NCBI GenBank assembly: GCA_019090615.1
Contig: JAHRVQ010000062.1
Coordinates: 1-64,000 of the forward strand
DNA: 64,000 nt
Direction: 5' to 3'
Source of the DNA: Pseudomonadales bacterium
GTDB lineage: Bacteria; Pseudomonadota; Gammaproteobacteria; Pseudomonadales; Azotimanducaceae
Shown in pieces: positions 35,056 through 44,739 of this stretch. The notes under the pieces were generated by a model. It searched no databases, was not told where the DNA came from, and was given only the letters and a program-made list of their open reading frames with translations. The position numbers and the translations under genes are program-made. Numbering within the stretch: the stretch's first letter is position 1; every line of letters begins with the position of its first letter.

Positions 35056-35700
35056 ATGGATCGACTCATATACTTAACAATTGCACTGTTATTCAGCAAC
35101 CTGGCAAATGCCACTTTCGTCAGTGTTAGTGGCGGATTAAGTTCAAACAGCGTAGCAGCCTCAATTATAGCCGCACCGACGTTTGTGCTAGATGCCAATG
35201 TCACTAATTTGGCCCAGCAAGGGTTCGACGAGAGGCAGGGGGTACTATTAGGTAGTGCGTTACTCGTTGATAGCGGATCGATCGCTGCCGGCACAGTAGT
35301 TAATAGCCATATGATTTTTTTGAATAAGCCAGGCCCTGGTTCCTCGGTACATGCCAGCGTGGCGTGGACGTTTAGTGGCACTATTATTGGCGTGATGTCC
35401 GATTTTTTCGGCACACTAGAAGTAGCCAGCACCCCGTTACTTGGCGCCCCTGGAACAACGTATCCAGGGGCCTCTTTTATTGGTCGCGGTTTTGAAACAA
35501 ACGACAGTTACAGCGGGATAGGTAGCAACATTTTAACTGTTTCCATGTCCACCAAACAACCGGGGGACTGGATTCGTGTTATTACAGCTACAGCGGTACC
35601 TGAGCCGGCTACTATTGCTTTAATAACATTGGGATTGTTTGGCATAGCCTCCGGCAGTCTTAAAAACTATCGCAAGACCTCGGTCAAAACAACAGGTTAA
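35056..35700 (+). CDS. PEP-CTERM sorting-domain exported protein
   Basis: 214 residues: signal peptide (LIYLTIALLFSNLANA), a Ser/Gly/Thr-rich body, and a C-terminal sorting signal VPEPATIALITLGLFGIASG followed by a basic tail (KNYRKTS). PEP-CTERM proteins are processed by exosortase (EpsH/XrtA type) and are usually part of exopolysaccharide or biofilm formation. The gene is alone, with the exosortase elsewhere in the genome by inference. A hairpin follows at 35730-35754. Confidence 0.88.
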   Translation: MDRLIYLTIALLFSNLANATFVSVSGGLSSNSVAASIIAAPTFVLDANVTNLAQQGFDERQGVLLGSALLVDSGSIAAGTVVNSHMIFLNKPGPGSSVHASVAWTFSGTIIGVMSDFFGTLEVASTPLLGAPGTTYPGASFIGRGFETNDSYSGIGSNILTVSMSTKQPGDWIRVITATAVPEPATIALITLGLFGIASGSLKNYRKTSVKTTG

Positions 35701-35729
35701 TCCACCTGTTTTAAATTCCGCCGTACCTG

Positions 35730-35754
35730 TGCCACTAACTTACCTTTAGTGGCA
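35730..35754. terminator. Hairpin between convergent genes
   Basis: TGCCACTAA / TTAGTGGCA, 9-bp perfect stem with a seven-base loop, placed between the PEP-CTERM gene and a convergent gene. T-run is weak. Confidence 0.5.
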
Positions 35755-35794
35755 TACCTCAAATGGCTTTGCGCCCAACAGCAGGTATTTTGTA

Positions 35795-36196
35795 TTAACG
35801 AGGATCAAGCCGGATAAAATATCTGGGCGGAAACCCCGTTAAAATACGAAACGCGATACCCAGGCTATGCACCTGATTAACTTTTAGATGTTCTTCATCA
35901 GACACCGCCTGAGCTGTATATTCTGCCGTTGAGCCATCGTTAGTAATTTGCACGTCCGGGCTTGCCAGTACCTGACGATACCAGGCACGCGGCCAGTGGT
36001 TCGCCGCCACATATAACTTATCGGCCACCTGCAGGCGTGCCAGTACCCGCTCGGTTTTTATACCCTGGTCACTGGTGGTGATAATCACCAGGGTACTTTG
36101 ATCTTGCGGCTGAAAATAGCCAAGCAAGGATTCAAAAGCCACCACAATGCCCACATAGACCAGTACCAGGATGGATACTATTTTAAAAATTTTCAC
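35795..36196 (-). CDS. Membrane-anchored DUF385/deazaflavin-nitroreductase-like protein
   Basis: 133 residues from GTG 36196, preceded by GAGGGG; a frame open upstream would add 16 poorly supported residues. One N-terminal membrane helix (IFKIVSILVLVYVGIVVAFE) anchors a small beta-barrel-like domain: RVLARLQVADKLYVAANHWP, then RAWYRQVLASPDVQIT and RILTGFPPRYFIRLDP. The -HW-RAWY--L-A-P-V- pattern matches the DUF385/nitroreductase-like family best known for F420-dependent enzymes. Without evidence of F420 here, cofactor and reaction are open. Confidence 0.5.
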   Translation of the reverse strand: MKIFKIVSILVLVYVGIVVAFESLLGYFQPQDQSTLVIITTSDQGIKTERVLARLQVADKLYVAANHWPRAWYRQVLASPDVQITNDGSTAEYTAQAVSDEEHLKVNQVHSLGIAFRILTGFPPRYFIRLDPR

Positions 36197-36381
36197 TGCT
36201 ATTCCCCTCTTGCTACACCAAAGATTAACCAAGATATAACACATTCAATAGCGCTGGCAATTTATACGCCAGGCAATTAACAAACTTCACTGTATCGCGG
36301 TATCAAACCCAATTTGGTACAAGACAATAGTCGCCATGACCCGCTCGATGTTATCATTGACTAAAATTGGGAAGTCTAGAT

Positions 36382-38022
36382 ATGACATCTGAAGGACAGC
36401 AAGAAGTACCACAAGAAATTCAGCTACACGAACAAATCGATGCCACTCGTAAACTCGCCATGGCCGGCATGGATATCCCCTGGTTAGTGCAGCAATGGGT
36501 AGATCGCAGCCCTGACAAACCCTTTTTTATCTGGGAGTCATTTACTAATTCTGCTAACAGTGAAGCCAACACCTGGTCTTATGCCCGTTTACAAAACGAC
36601 AGTCACGCCGTTGCCACCGCCCTTGCCAAGCAGGGCGTAAAAGCCGGTGATTTCATTATCATCCATCTGGATAATTCACCCGAATTTATCATCAGCTGGT
36701 TTGCCTGTGCCGCGCTAGGCGCCATTGCCGTGTCAACTAACACCCGCTCCGTGGCACGTGATTTATCGTATTTTGCTGAACACGTAAATGCCGTCGGCGC
36801 CATTACCCAACCCGCCTTCGCAGAACTGGTGGCATCAAGCTGTAGTCAACTAGAATTTATTTGTGTCACTGACAATAACGCTGGCGAACCGGCAAAGCCA
36901 CCTGAGCGCGTTAACCACTTACCTTTCCAAAAACTATTGGATACACCAATTGCACTGCCTACTCGGCCAACGCAACCATTAGATGACCTAAGCGTGCAGT
37001 TCACTTCCGGCACCACGTCTCGACCTAAAGCCGTACTTTGGACCCATGCCAATGCACTTTGGGGCGGCAAAATTGGCGCCGCCCATATGCGTCTCCAGGC
37101 CGACGACATAACATTGGTATTTCTGCCACTATTTCATACCAACGCGCAATCCTATTCGATGTTATCAACCCTTTGGTCAGGCGGTACGATGGTGCTACAA
37201 CCGAAATATTCTGCGTCGCGATTTTGGGATACCTCCTTAAAGCACAAAATAACCTGGTGCTCAATGATTCCTTTCGCCTTTAAGGCGCTAGCGAGCAAAC
37301 CCATCCCAGCGCATCATTATCGGTTTTGGGGAGTTGGCGCACATATTCCCAAAATCGATCAATTATTTAAGCTTAAAACCATCGGTTGGTGGGGCATGAC
37401 AGAAACCATTACCCACGGCACAATCACCGACCTTGATCATCCGGGCGCCTCAGGCAACATGGGCCGTGCTGCACCGGAATACGAAATTCAAATACGCGAT
37501 CCACAGGGCGCACTGGTCAATCCGGGGGAGAAAGGTAAACTTTTCATCCATGGCGTTAGAGGTGTCACCTTATTCAAAGAGTATTTCGGCAGCCCCGAGG
37601 CCAATAGCGCATCCTTCGACAAGGACGGCTGGTTCGATACTGGGGATATTGTTCGCGTTGATGCTAACGGCGATCTGTTTTTTGCCGACCGTGATAAGGA
37701 TATGCTAAAAGTAGGCGCCGAAAACGTTGCCGCCTCAGAAATTGAAAGCGTTATCATGCAAACCGGTTTAGTTAACGAATGTGCCGTAGTAGCGCAAAAA
37801 CATTTTATGTTAGATGAAGTGCCGGTAGTTTTTATTATCCCCAACCCTGGTGCGCCCGACGATATCAAGCGCAAAATTATTGATCATTGCAAAACTAATC
37901 TGGCTGACTTTAAAGTCGTCACCGATGTATACCTGGTTGAAGAATTACCGCGTTCAACCCTGGAAAAAATCGCTAAAAACGAACTTAGAGCGAGACTGCC
38001 TGCTATTACTGCTAAAGATTAG
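36382..38022 (+). CDS. AMP-forming acyl-CoA ligase (CaiC-like)
   Basis: 546 residues from ATG 36382; a TTG at 36367 adds five. The ATP-binding loop is LSVQFTSGTTSRPKAVLWTH, the adenylate motif GWWGMTETITHG, and the hinge GWFDTGDIVRVDANGDLFFADRDKDMLKVGAEN. The catalytic Lys of the C-terminal domain is in LPRSTLEKIAKNEL. It activates a carboxylic acid with ATP and CoA. Nearest relatives by motif are crotonobetaine/carnitine- or long-chain-acid ligases; substrate unknown. It converges with the efflux pair. Confidence 0.9.
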   Translation: MTSEGQQEVPQEIQLHEQIDATRKLAMAGMDIPWLVQQWVDRSPDKPFFIWESFTNSANSEANTWSYARLQNDSHAVATALAKQGVKAGDFIIIHLDNSPEFIISWFACAALGAIAVSTNTRSVARDLSYFAEHVNAVGAITQPAFAELVASSCSQLEFICVTDNNAGEPAKPPERVNHLPFQKLLDTPIALPTRPTQPLDDLSVQFTSGTTSRPKAVLWTHANALWGGKIGAAHMRLQADDITLVFLPLFHTNAQSYSMLSTLWSGGTMVLQPKYSASRFWDTSLKHKITWCSMIPFAFKALASKPIPAHHYRFWGVGAHIPKIDQLFKLKTIGWWGMTETITHGTITDLDHPGASGNMGRAAPEYEIQIRDPQGALVNPGEKGKLFIHGVRGVTLFKEYFGSPEANSASFDKDGWFDTGDIVRVDANGDLFFADRDKDMLKVGAENVAASEIESVIMQTGLVNECAVVAQKHFMLDEVPVVFIIPNPGAPDDIKRKIIDHCKTNLADFKVVTDVYLVEELPRSTLEKIAKNELRARLPAITAKD

Positions 38023-38053
38023 TACTGCAAAAGATTCGCTGCAAGAGCCTGAT

Positions 38054-38086
38054 AATTGCGCCCGCCAATGCTATGCGGGCGCAATT
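38054..38086. terminator. Strong GC hairpin between convergent genes
   Basis: AATTGCGCCCGC / GCGGGCGCAATT, a perfect 12-bp stem with a nine-base loop, between the CoA ligase and the DHA2 transporter. It has no long T-run, so it may work by blocking polymerases from both sides. Confidence 0.6.
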
Positions 38087-38117
38087 GTAACGCCGAGTTT
38101 GCCAAGGCAGAACCGAT

Positions 38118-39710
38118 CTATTTACGATCAACCTTAATAAATAAGGCGGGTATAATTGAAATAACCATGACCGCTGCCACCAGCATAAACCCTTCTCGAT
38201 AGGCCATCGCAGTCGCCTGCTGGAAAATGCCTTGCGACAAAAAGTTGAACGACATTGGCATATCCATAACGTAACCAAAATGTTCGCCGAACATCTTATC
38301 CTGCACCCCCATCAGTAGTTGCTGAGTCGCAGGGGACGAAACCTGGGTCTGGGCAAACTGGTCGGCGTAATCAACGCTGCGCTCGGACAGCACAATGGAC
38401 AAACAATTCACCCCAAAAGCACCGCCTAATTGACGCAAAAAGTTAATAATCCCAGCACCCTGACTCAACTGACTCAAAGGCAAGGTAGACAGGGAGGCAG
38501 CATTCAAACTGGGGAAGATTAATGCCAGGCCAATTCTACCGATGACCGTCCAGATCAAAATGGAGGCATAGGGGCTATTTATATCTGCCTCGCGCATTAA
38601 CCAACTAGAAATGGCAAAAAAGATTAATCCAAGTGTGATCACCAATCTTGGTTGAATACGATCACTCAAGGCTCCTGCCAGGGGGAAAAAGAATGCCATG
38701 GCCAAACCAGCGGGTGCCAATAACAAACCAGAATCCGCTGGCATAATACCCTGTAGCGTCTGCAGAAATAAGGGCACCAGATAGGTGGAGCCATAAAGAC
38801 CAATACCCACTACAAAGGTCACAATAGATGCTGCCAAAAAGCGAATATTAAGAAACAAATGTAAACTCATCATCGGTGCAGTGATATGGTTTTCCCAGGC
38901 TACAAAAGCCACCCCGGAAATAAATGCTGCGCCAAACATGCCAGTGATATATTCAGAATTCCAGCCTTCGCGCTGTCCATCTGACAACCCTGTTAACATG
39001 GTGACCAGGAAGATAGACAACAGCACAATACCCACCTTATCCAGCGGTGGTCGGGTTGCCTGCTGTTCTTTGCGTGGCATAAACATGATCGCCAACGGTA
39101 TTGCCACCATCGAAAAAGGCAAGGCGAGGAAAAAAACATACCGCCAATCATAATTCTCTATCAGAATGCCGCCCAGCGCTGGGCCAAGCCCTGGCGCTAA
39201 CACCATCCCTATGCCAAATAACCCCATCGCCAGGCCACGTTTTTTAACCGGGAATATTTGAAAATTTAGAATCATCGCCATCGGGCCGATCAGGCCAGCA
39301 CAAGCGCCGGTAATCACTCTGGATAAAATTAATACTTCCGGATTTGGCGCGACGCCACCCAACAATGAACCGGCAAGAAATATCACCATGGCGGTGATAT
39401 AGGTGGTGCGCATACCAAACACCTGAATGCACCAGGCGCCCAACAACATGGTTACAGTACCCGCAGCAAGAAACCCCGTTGATAACCACTGCGCCTTGGC
39501 CTGGGTAATGCCATATGCGCCCATAACCTCAGGAATAGCAACGTTAACAATAGTCCCAGTTAATACCGTAGAAAAAGCACCAATAAGCGACGTGGCCACC
39601 GACATCCAGACGTAATTTTTGCCGTATAACTCAAACATCGCCAGCACTGCCGGCGACGCCTCAATACCTTCTGGGACCCGAGAGGAATTAGCCACAGTGC
39701 CTGACCCCAT
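38118..39710 (-). CDS. DHA2-family multidrug efflux permease (EmrB-like)
   Basis: 530 residues with about 14 hydrophobic helices. Family motifs include LTGTIVNVAIPEVMGAYG, WLSTGFLAAGTVTMLLGAWC and the antiporter motif GLGPALGGILIENYDWRYVF. It exports drugs or lipophilic compounds using the proton gradient. The preceding gene on the same strand is an HlyD/EmrA adaptor ending 32 bases upstream, so the pair is an EmrAB-like pump that would need a TolC-type outer channel from elsewhere. Confidence 0.92.
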   Translation of the reverse strand: MGSGTVANSSRVPEGIEASPAVLAMFELYGKNYVWMSVATSLIGAFSTVLTGTIVNVAIPEVMGAYGITQAKAQWLSTGFLAAGTVTMLLGAWCIQVFGMRTTYITAMVIFLAGSLLGGVAPNPEVLILSRVITGACAGLIGPMAMILNFQIFPVKKRGLAMGLFGIGMVLAPGLGPALGGILIENYDWRYVFFLALPFSMVAIPLAIMFMPRKEQQATRPPLDKVGIVLLSIFLVTMLTGLSDGQREGWNSEYITGMFGAAFISGVAFVAWENHITAPMMSLHLFLNIRFLAASIVTFVVGIGLYGSTYLVPLFLQTLQGIMPADSGLLLAPAGLAMAFFFPLAGALSDRIQPRLVITLGLIFFAISSWLMREADINSPYASILIWTVIGRIGLALIFPSLNAASLSTLPLSQLSQGAGIINFLRQLGGAFGVNCLSIVLSERSVDYADQFAQTQVSSPATQQLLMGVQDKMFGEHFGYVMDMPMSFNFLSQGIFQQATAMAYREGFMLVAAVMVISIIPALFIKVDRK

Positions 39711-39742
39711 TACAATAGGTCAATTGCAAAAAATAGTTAGCC

Positions 39743-40858
39743 TCAGGCTTCATCGGCAATCTGTATCGCCAGCTCAACCATCATACCTGGCTTCAGAATT
39801 TCTTTGCCGGATTCTATTGTTATCTGCACCTCAAGGCGCTGGGTGATCTTTACAAAATTACCACTGGGGTTTGGGCTTGGCAGTAAGGCAAAATTACTGG
39901 TGGCAGCATTGCCAATATTACTCACCGTGCCTGTTACTTCAGCATCGGGAAATGCGTCCACCTCGATATTAACCACCGAACCAATCCGTACATTACGAAT
40001 TTCTGTTTCCTTTACATTCGCCTTGATCCAGATTGCCTGCGGGTCATGCAGCATAAAAATCCGTTGGCCCGGATAAACATATTCACCTGGATTGGCAAAA
40101 GTCTCATCAACCACGCCATTGATAGGGCTGCGTATGGTGTGATCACCCACTATATTTTTTAACCGATCACGTTGCACTTCTAGCTCGGCTTCACGACTAC
40201 GAATAATTTCCATTTGTTTTTCAATAACATCAAGTTCTGCAAGATTCGATTGTTTTAGCAAGAGTTCGGAATTAGCGATATCAATCTCAACGTTTCTGCG
40301 CTTATAAGATTCTTTGGCACGTTCAGCCATCGCGTCCTGACTATCAAAATCACCTATGGAGATCATTTTTTGCTCAAGCAAGGACTCAGAGCGGCGTAAT
40401 TCTCGATTTGCCTGTTTAAGTTCAACACCCGCCTCAGAATGGGCCGATTGTGCTGCCGCCAACCTGGAACGACTGGTTGTTATATTGGTGTAGATCTGCT
40501 TTTTTGTTAGTTCAAATTCACTTTTCTGCCGCGCATACTCTGCTTGAACCGTGTGTAGACTGGCTTCGAGCTCGGCTAATTTTAACTGTGCATCTCGCGG
40601 GTCAATCTGTACTAATACATCCCCAATCTCAACTCGCGTACCTTCTGACACCGCATAGTTAACAATCCAGCCTGGGATACGACTGCCGATGGATATCATA
40701 CTTGCGGTGATGCGCGCATCTGAAACAAAGACATATTTCGAACGCTCAAAAAACCAGGAGCTAAGCCAGATGGTAAACGAAACCAATATGAATACGGCCA
40801 ATATATTACTCTGACTGAGTAGTTTTGGTTTTTCCATATCGGCATGTTCGGGCATCAA
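39743..40858 (-). CDS. HlyD/EmrA-family membrane fusion protein
   Basis: 371 residues. One N-terminal helix (ILAVFILVSFTIWLSSWFFE), then a lipoyl-like half (IPGWIVNYAVSEGTRVEIGDVL), a long coiled-coil hairpin (about residues 80-215), the second lipoyl half (IRSPINGVVDETFANPGEYV) and a beta-barrel (VNIEVDAFPDAEVTGTVSNI). It bridges the inner-membrane pump and the outer-membrane channel. Transcribed before the DHA2 permease in an operon. No regulator is adjacent. Confidence 0.92.
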   Translation of the reverse strand: MMPEHADMEKPKLLSQSNILAVFILVSFTIWLSSWFFERSKYVFVSDARITASMISIGSRIPGWIVNYAVSEGTRVEIGDVLVQIDPRDAQLKLAELEASLHTVQAEYARQKSEFELTKKQIYTNITTSRSRLAAAQSAHSEAGVELKQANRELRRSESLLEQKMISIGDFDSQDAMAERAKESYKRRNVEIDIANSELLLKQSNLAELDVIEKQMEIIRSREAELEVQRDRLKNIVGDHTIRSPINGVVDETFANPGEYVYPGQRIFMLHDPQAIWIKANVKETEIRNVRIGSVVNIEVDAFPDAEVTGTVSNIGNAATSNFALLPSPNPSGNFVKITQRLEVQITIESGKEILKPGMMVELAIQIADEA

Positions 40859-41318
40859 ATATCACCAAAAAATAAAATTAATAACACTGGCAGCCATCTA
40901 CAACCATCTACAATAGGGAAACGAATAAATATCGACTGGATTATTCATCACAGCATTCACGTATACATTCACATGAACACCTCTGACCAGATGCCGCCGA
41001 GTAGATCAAATTACGCAAAAATGTGCGATCGATAATTAACTGCCAGAAGGAAAATAACGACAACTACCCGCTAGCCCAGAGTACACCAATGACCCTGGGC
41101 AGATGTCCAACTGGGTATTGTTGAGGAAAAACGAACCAGAAACAGTAATCAGGTTGATTGTAAGGCAGCTTATTATAAACCCAAAACACCTGCTAGAGCC
41201 AATCTGACAGGTCACTATGAAGTCAATATGCGCATTGTTGACATAAGTTAATCAACGCTGTTAATAACACTAAAGATTAACTTATGGCTCGATTATCGCT
41301 CCAAGCTGACCAGCAACC
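40859..41318. other. Intergenic region with a long inverted repeat (41242-41286)
   Basis: No gene in 460 bases. It contains CATAAGTTAATC / GATTAACTTATG, a perfect 12-bp inverted repeat separated by 21 bases, just downstream of the next ligase gene on the minus strand. There is no T-run after it on that strand. It could be a large transcript-end hairpin or a dyad binding site. Confidence 0.45.
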
Positions 41319-42965
41319 CTAAGTACGCTTGAACTCACTGGCAATTTCTTTCAACTGAAACTTTTGAATTTTACCACTGGCAGTTCTCGGCATTTCCTTG
41401 ATGATCTCCAGCCTTTCAGGCCAATACTGTTTCGCCACCTGGTTCTCTATCAAATAAATTTGCAAACTCGCAAAATCAAGCTCAAAACCAGGCATTAGCG
41501 TTATAAAACAACAGCCTAACTCGCCTAACCGTTCATCTGGCATTGCCACAATAGCCACATCTTCCACAGCTGCATGCTTAAAGAGCAAATTTTCAATCTC
41601 AACCACTGGGATATTTTCGCCGCCGCGAATAATAATATCTTTAGACCGACCGCTGATGCGGATGTAGCCGTCAGCATCCATTTTTGCCAAATCGCCAGTA
41701 TCAAACCAGCCCTCCGCATCCACCGCATAAGCTTCGGGTTTTTTCAGATAACCGACAAACATAAAGGCCCCGCGTGCCTGTAAAATACCTTCCTGTCCTA
41801 CTGCCATTGGTTGCTGGTTTTCATCAACCACCCGCACTTCCATACCTGCCAGCGCCTTACCATCAGTATTGAAAATTTTCTCATCATCATCGTCCAGGCA
41901 GGTACTGGTCACTGCGCCCTGTTCTGTCATACCCCACACAGATATCACCCGCACACCCAGCTTCTCAACAGCTGTTTTTACCAGCGCCCTGGGGACCGGC
42001 GCACCGCCACAAACAAATAACCTAAACCTGTCCGAACAGCACTCATCGATCAAATTAGATCCTACCAGATCGGATAAAAAGGGTGTCGAGGCCATGGTAA
42101 AACTGGCTTTTTCTTCGTCAATAATGGACCAGGCTGCGGTCGCTGACCAAACATCAAGTAATGCCACTTGAGTCTGCAATACCACCGGGGCAATAACGCC
42201 ATACAGAAAACCTGTTTGATGGGCCAATGGTGAACCCATAAAAAAAGTATCGTCATGATCAAGCCCAAGCCGCTCAAGATAAGGGTTAACCGCACAAATC
42301 AGGGTATTAGATGTATGCATAACACCCTTTGGCATGCCGGTAGTCCCAGAGGTATATATGACCTGTACCACTTCGTTAGCGTCGAATTTACGTTCGGCAA
42401 AAATTGCCGCCGCATCCCACTCCAGAGCAAGATTATGATCCAGTAAGACACCTTCAAAGCTATGTTCGCCGCTCGCGCCGATGGCTAAAACATGCTGACA
42501 GGCGGGTAACTCAGGGCGCAATTCCTGAATCATGGCCAGATGATCAAAACCACGAAAGGTACTGGGTACAACCACTAGTTTTGACTCCGCAAAGCCCAAC
42601 ATAAATGACAGTTCACGTTGTCTAAAAATCGGCATCAAGGGATTTGAAATTGCGCCAATTTTCAAACAGGCAAAATGCATTGCCGAAAATTGCCACCAGT
42701 TGGGCAACTGAAAAGAAACCACATCATGTTTTTTGATCCCTAACCTGATTAAACCAAGCGCAATCTGGTTAACATTTTGCGCCAGCTGTTCATAGGTTAG
42801 TGTGTTGCTCTGCTGGTATTCTGAATTGCTATCCACAATCGCGATCTGCTGCGGGTTTTCAGCAACCGCCTGGTCAAAATAATCCAGAACGGTTTTATCA
42901 GACCAATAACCTTGCTCGACCATGGTATTGATTCTGCTTAATGAAAGAATGGGTTCTGCGGACAT
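41319..42965 (-). CDS. AMP-forming acyl-CoA synthetase (cyclohexanecarboxylate-CoA ligase-like)
   Basis: 548 residues. P-loop-like VVQVIYTSGTTGMPKGVMHT, the block VISVWGMTEQGAVTST, hinge GWFDTGDLAKMDADGYIRIS with GRSKDIIIRGGENI, and the C-terminal catalytic Lys in MPRTASGKIQKFQL are complete. The N-terminal part (DVVSFQLPNWWQFSAMHFAC, ISNPLMPIFRQRELSFML) is typical of ligases for cyclic and alicyclic acids (AliA type). It would activate a carboxylic acid to its CoA ester. Third CoA-activation gene of the window after the transferases and the 36-kb ligase. Confidence 0.9.
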   Translation of the reverse strand: MSAEPILSLSRINTMVEQGYWSDKTVLDYFDQAVAENPQQIAIVDSNSEYQQSNTLTYEQLAQNVNQIALGLIRLGIKKHDVVSFQLPNWWQFSAMHFACLKIGAISNPLMPIFRQRELSFMLGFAESKLVVVPSTFRGFDHLAMIQELRPELPACQHVLAIGASGEHSFEGVLLDHNLALEWDAAAIFAERKFDANEVVQVIYTSGTTGMPKGVMHTSNTLICAVNPYLERLGLDHDDTFFMGSPLAHQTGFLYGVIAPVVLQTQVALLDVWSATAAWSIIDEEKASFTMASTPFLSDLVGSNLIDECCSDRFRLFVCGGAPVPRALVKTAVEKLGVRVISVWGMTEQGAVTSTCLDDDDEKIFNTDGKALAGMEVRVVDENQQPMAVGQEGILQARGAFMFVGYLKKPEAYAVDAEGWFDTGDLAKMDADGYIRISGRSKDIIIRGGENIPVVEIENLLFKHAAVEDVAIVAMPDERLGELGCCFITLMPGFELDFASLQIYLIENQVAKQYWPERLEIIKEMPRTASGKIQKFQLKEIASEFKRT

Positions 42966-43328
42966 GATTGTATCGACCTCAATTTATTATTTATTTTTTT
43001 TGCCGCTGCAGCCATCGGTAGCACATCAGCACTACACTACAGTGCGACTTTGCAGTGATAGATTCCAGTGCCAGCTGTAGCTTTCGTGCGGCATTTCGGT
43101 TTGAACTACCACAGGTAAACGGCCAACTAAAATTCAGCACCCAACAGCACGGTAAAACCCCTGTAGGCCTCTTAGCCTTATGCGCTTAACCTTGAATCCA
43201 TCACCAAAAACAGGCGCAGAAATTGCCGGTGATGGGTAAAGCTGGGTTGAACGATACCAACAAACTCGAAATCAGCGCACTATTCAACCCACCTGGTCAA
43301 CCCATCTGGTCAACCCATCTGAGCCTGT
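42966..43328. other. Spacer with short tandem repeat and a dyad
   Basis: No gene. It holds a dyad CCATCACC / GGTGATGG (43198-43235) and three imperfect copies of TGGTCAACCCATC at about 43288-43320, right after the dehydrogenase stop on the minus strand. Confidence 0.4.
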
Positions 43329-44417
43329 CTACTCCGGTGTGATAGACACATGAATCCCGTGCTCACCCTCAACTTCATTGCCCAGCACACGCAGCGCAAG
43401 GTCAGATTCCGCCAGCGGATAGGTATGCGTATGCATCAATTCGAGCGGATATTTACCACTCTCTATTATACCCACTGCCGACTCATAAGCGTTAAAGTCC
43501 ACGGCTAATGCACCCATCATGGTTAATTCTTTACGCATCATCTTATTACTGTCGAATTCTGGCACCCTGCCATATTTCGCACCTGCCAGCACAATACGCC
43601 CACCTCGGCCTGCAATATCCAGCGAATCTACCACTGGCTGAGTTGCGCCACTGGTCACTTCAACAACCACATCAGCCATAAGCCCATTGGTCATTTCACG
43701 CACTACGTCGACGATTTTTTCTTTTTCAACATTGACGGTACGATCTGCGCCAAAGGCCTTGGCTATCTCCAGTTTATGTCCATCAACACCAAGCCCTGTG
43801 ACGATCACCATTTTGGCGCCAGATTCTTTGGCACCAATCACGGAAGCCAGACCACGCTGACCACAACCCAGGATAACCACTACATCACCAATTTTGGTCT
43901 GCGGTAAAACCCCTGCCCAACGCACACCGGCGCCCAGAGGGTTAAACATTACCGCTACTTCTGGAGCAATATCTTTGCTGACCTTATGTAACAAGGTATG
44001 TGGATCAAGATACATATATTCTGCGTGTCCACCCCATAGAGATGGCTTGATTTCAATACTATGATAGCCATAGGCATTGATACCTTTTTCTCCTGCCGCA
44101 ATACACAGATTATATTTACCGCTCACACAGGGGCGACAAAAACCGCAGGGCAACATGGTTTCAACAGCGACTCGGTCACCCTTTTTAACATTCCAGCGTT
44201 GCGCTGCAATACTGCCAATTTCTTCGATAATACCTATCGGTTCATGACCGGGCACAACACCCGAAAAATGACCCATTTTGTACTGCGACCAGTCACTGCC
44301 GCAAACACCTGACTGCTCTATGCGTAACAAACCTTCGTCATCACCAATATTCGGTATATCAAACTGTTGCAGCTCAAGCTGTCGCTTACCTGTCTGAACT
44401 ATTGCTCTGGATTTCAT
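43329..44417 (-). CDS. Zinc-dependent medium-chain alcohol dehydrogenase
   Basis: 362 residues from ATG 44417, with AGGGA five bases upstream; a frame open from 44450 adds 11. Catalytic zinc ligands are in GVCGSD and GHEPIG. The structural-zinc cysteines are in LPCGFCRPCVSGKYNLC. The Rossmann motif is VVILGCGQRGLASVIGAKESG. It oxidises an alcohol or diol with NAD(P). The lack of a normal GxGxxG (GCGQRG) is a small variation. It could act on the hydroxyl group of the same substrate as the CoA enzymes nearby; this is only inference. Confidence 0.9.
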   Translation of the reverse strand: MKSRAIVQTGKRQLELQQFDIPNIGDDEGLLRIEQSGVCGSDWSQYKMGHFSGVVPGHEPIGIIEEIGSIAAQRWNVKKGDRVAVETMLPCGFCRPCVSGKYNLCIAAGEKGINAYGYHSIEIKPSLWGGHAEYMYLDPHTLLHKVSKDIAPEVAVMFNPLGAGVRWAGVLPQTKIGDVVVILGCGQRGLASVIGAKESGAKMVIVTGLGVDGHKLEIAKAFGADRTVNVEKEKIVDVVREMTNGLMADVVVEVTSGATQPVVDSLDIAGRGGRIVLAGAKYGRVPEFDSNKMMRKELTMMGALAVDFNAYESAVGIIESGKYPLELMHTHTYPLAESDLALRVLGNEVEGEHGIHVSITPE

Positions 44418-44739
44418 ATCATTCCCTGCCAATTTTATATTGTTTGCCAATTACGCCGTTTATAGTAGGTTATTCGGCGCTTAAAATTAAACCTATTTTC
44501 ATCCGAATTTTATTCAAATTTGTATGCAAAATGGTCCTGTTAACGCGTTCTTTTAACAAAGTCTTATTAACAAAGTCTTATTAACAAAGTCCAATTAACT
44601 ATGCCCAATTAACCTGCAGACATAAAAAAGGGCCACAAAGGCCCTTTTTAAACAACATTATTAAACATAACCACATACAGGATTACACAGCCCGACAGCA
44701 TCAATAAGACGCACCGCCGAACTAAACATCTTGTGTTGC
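44418..44739. other. Spacer with tandem repeat upstream of the dehydrogenase
   Basis: No gene in 322 bases. It contains 2.5 copies of the 14-base unit AACAAAGTCTTATT (about 44556-44592) and the terminator at 44625-44649. Confidence 0.5.
44625..44649 (-). terminator. Terminator of the amidohydrolase-thiolase-DUF35 operon
   Basis: AAAAAGGGCC / GGCCCTTTTT, a 10-bp stem with a five-base loop; on the minus strand it ends in a T-run. It lies 90 bases after the DUF35 stop. Confidence 0.85.
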
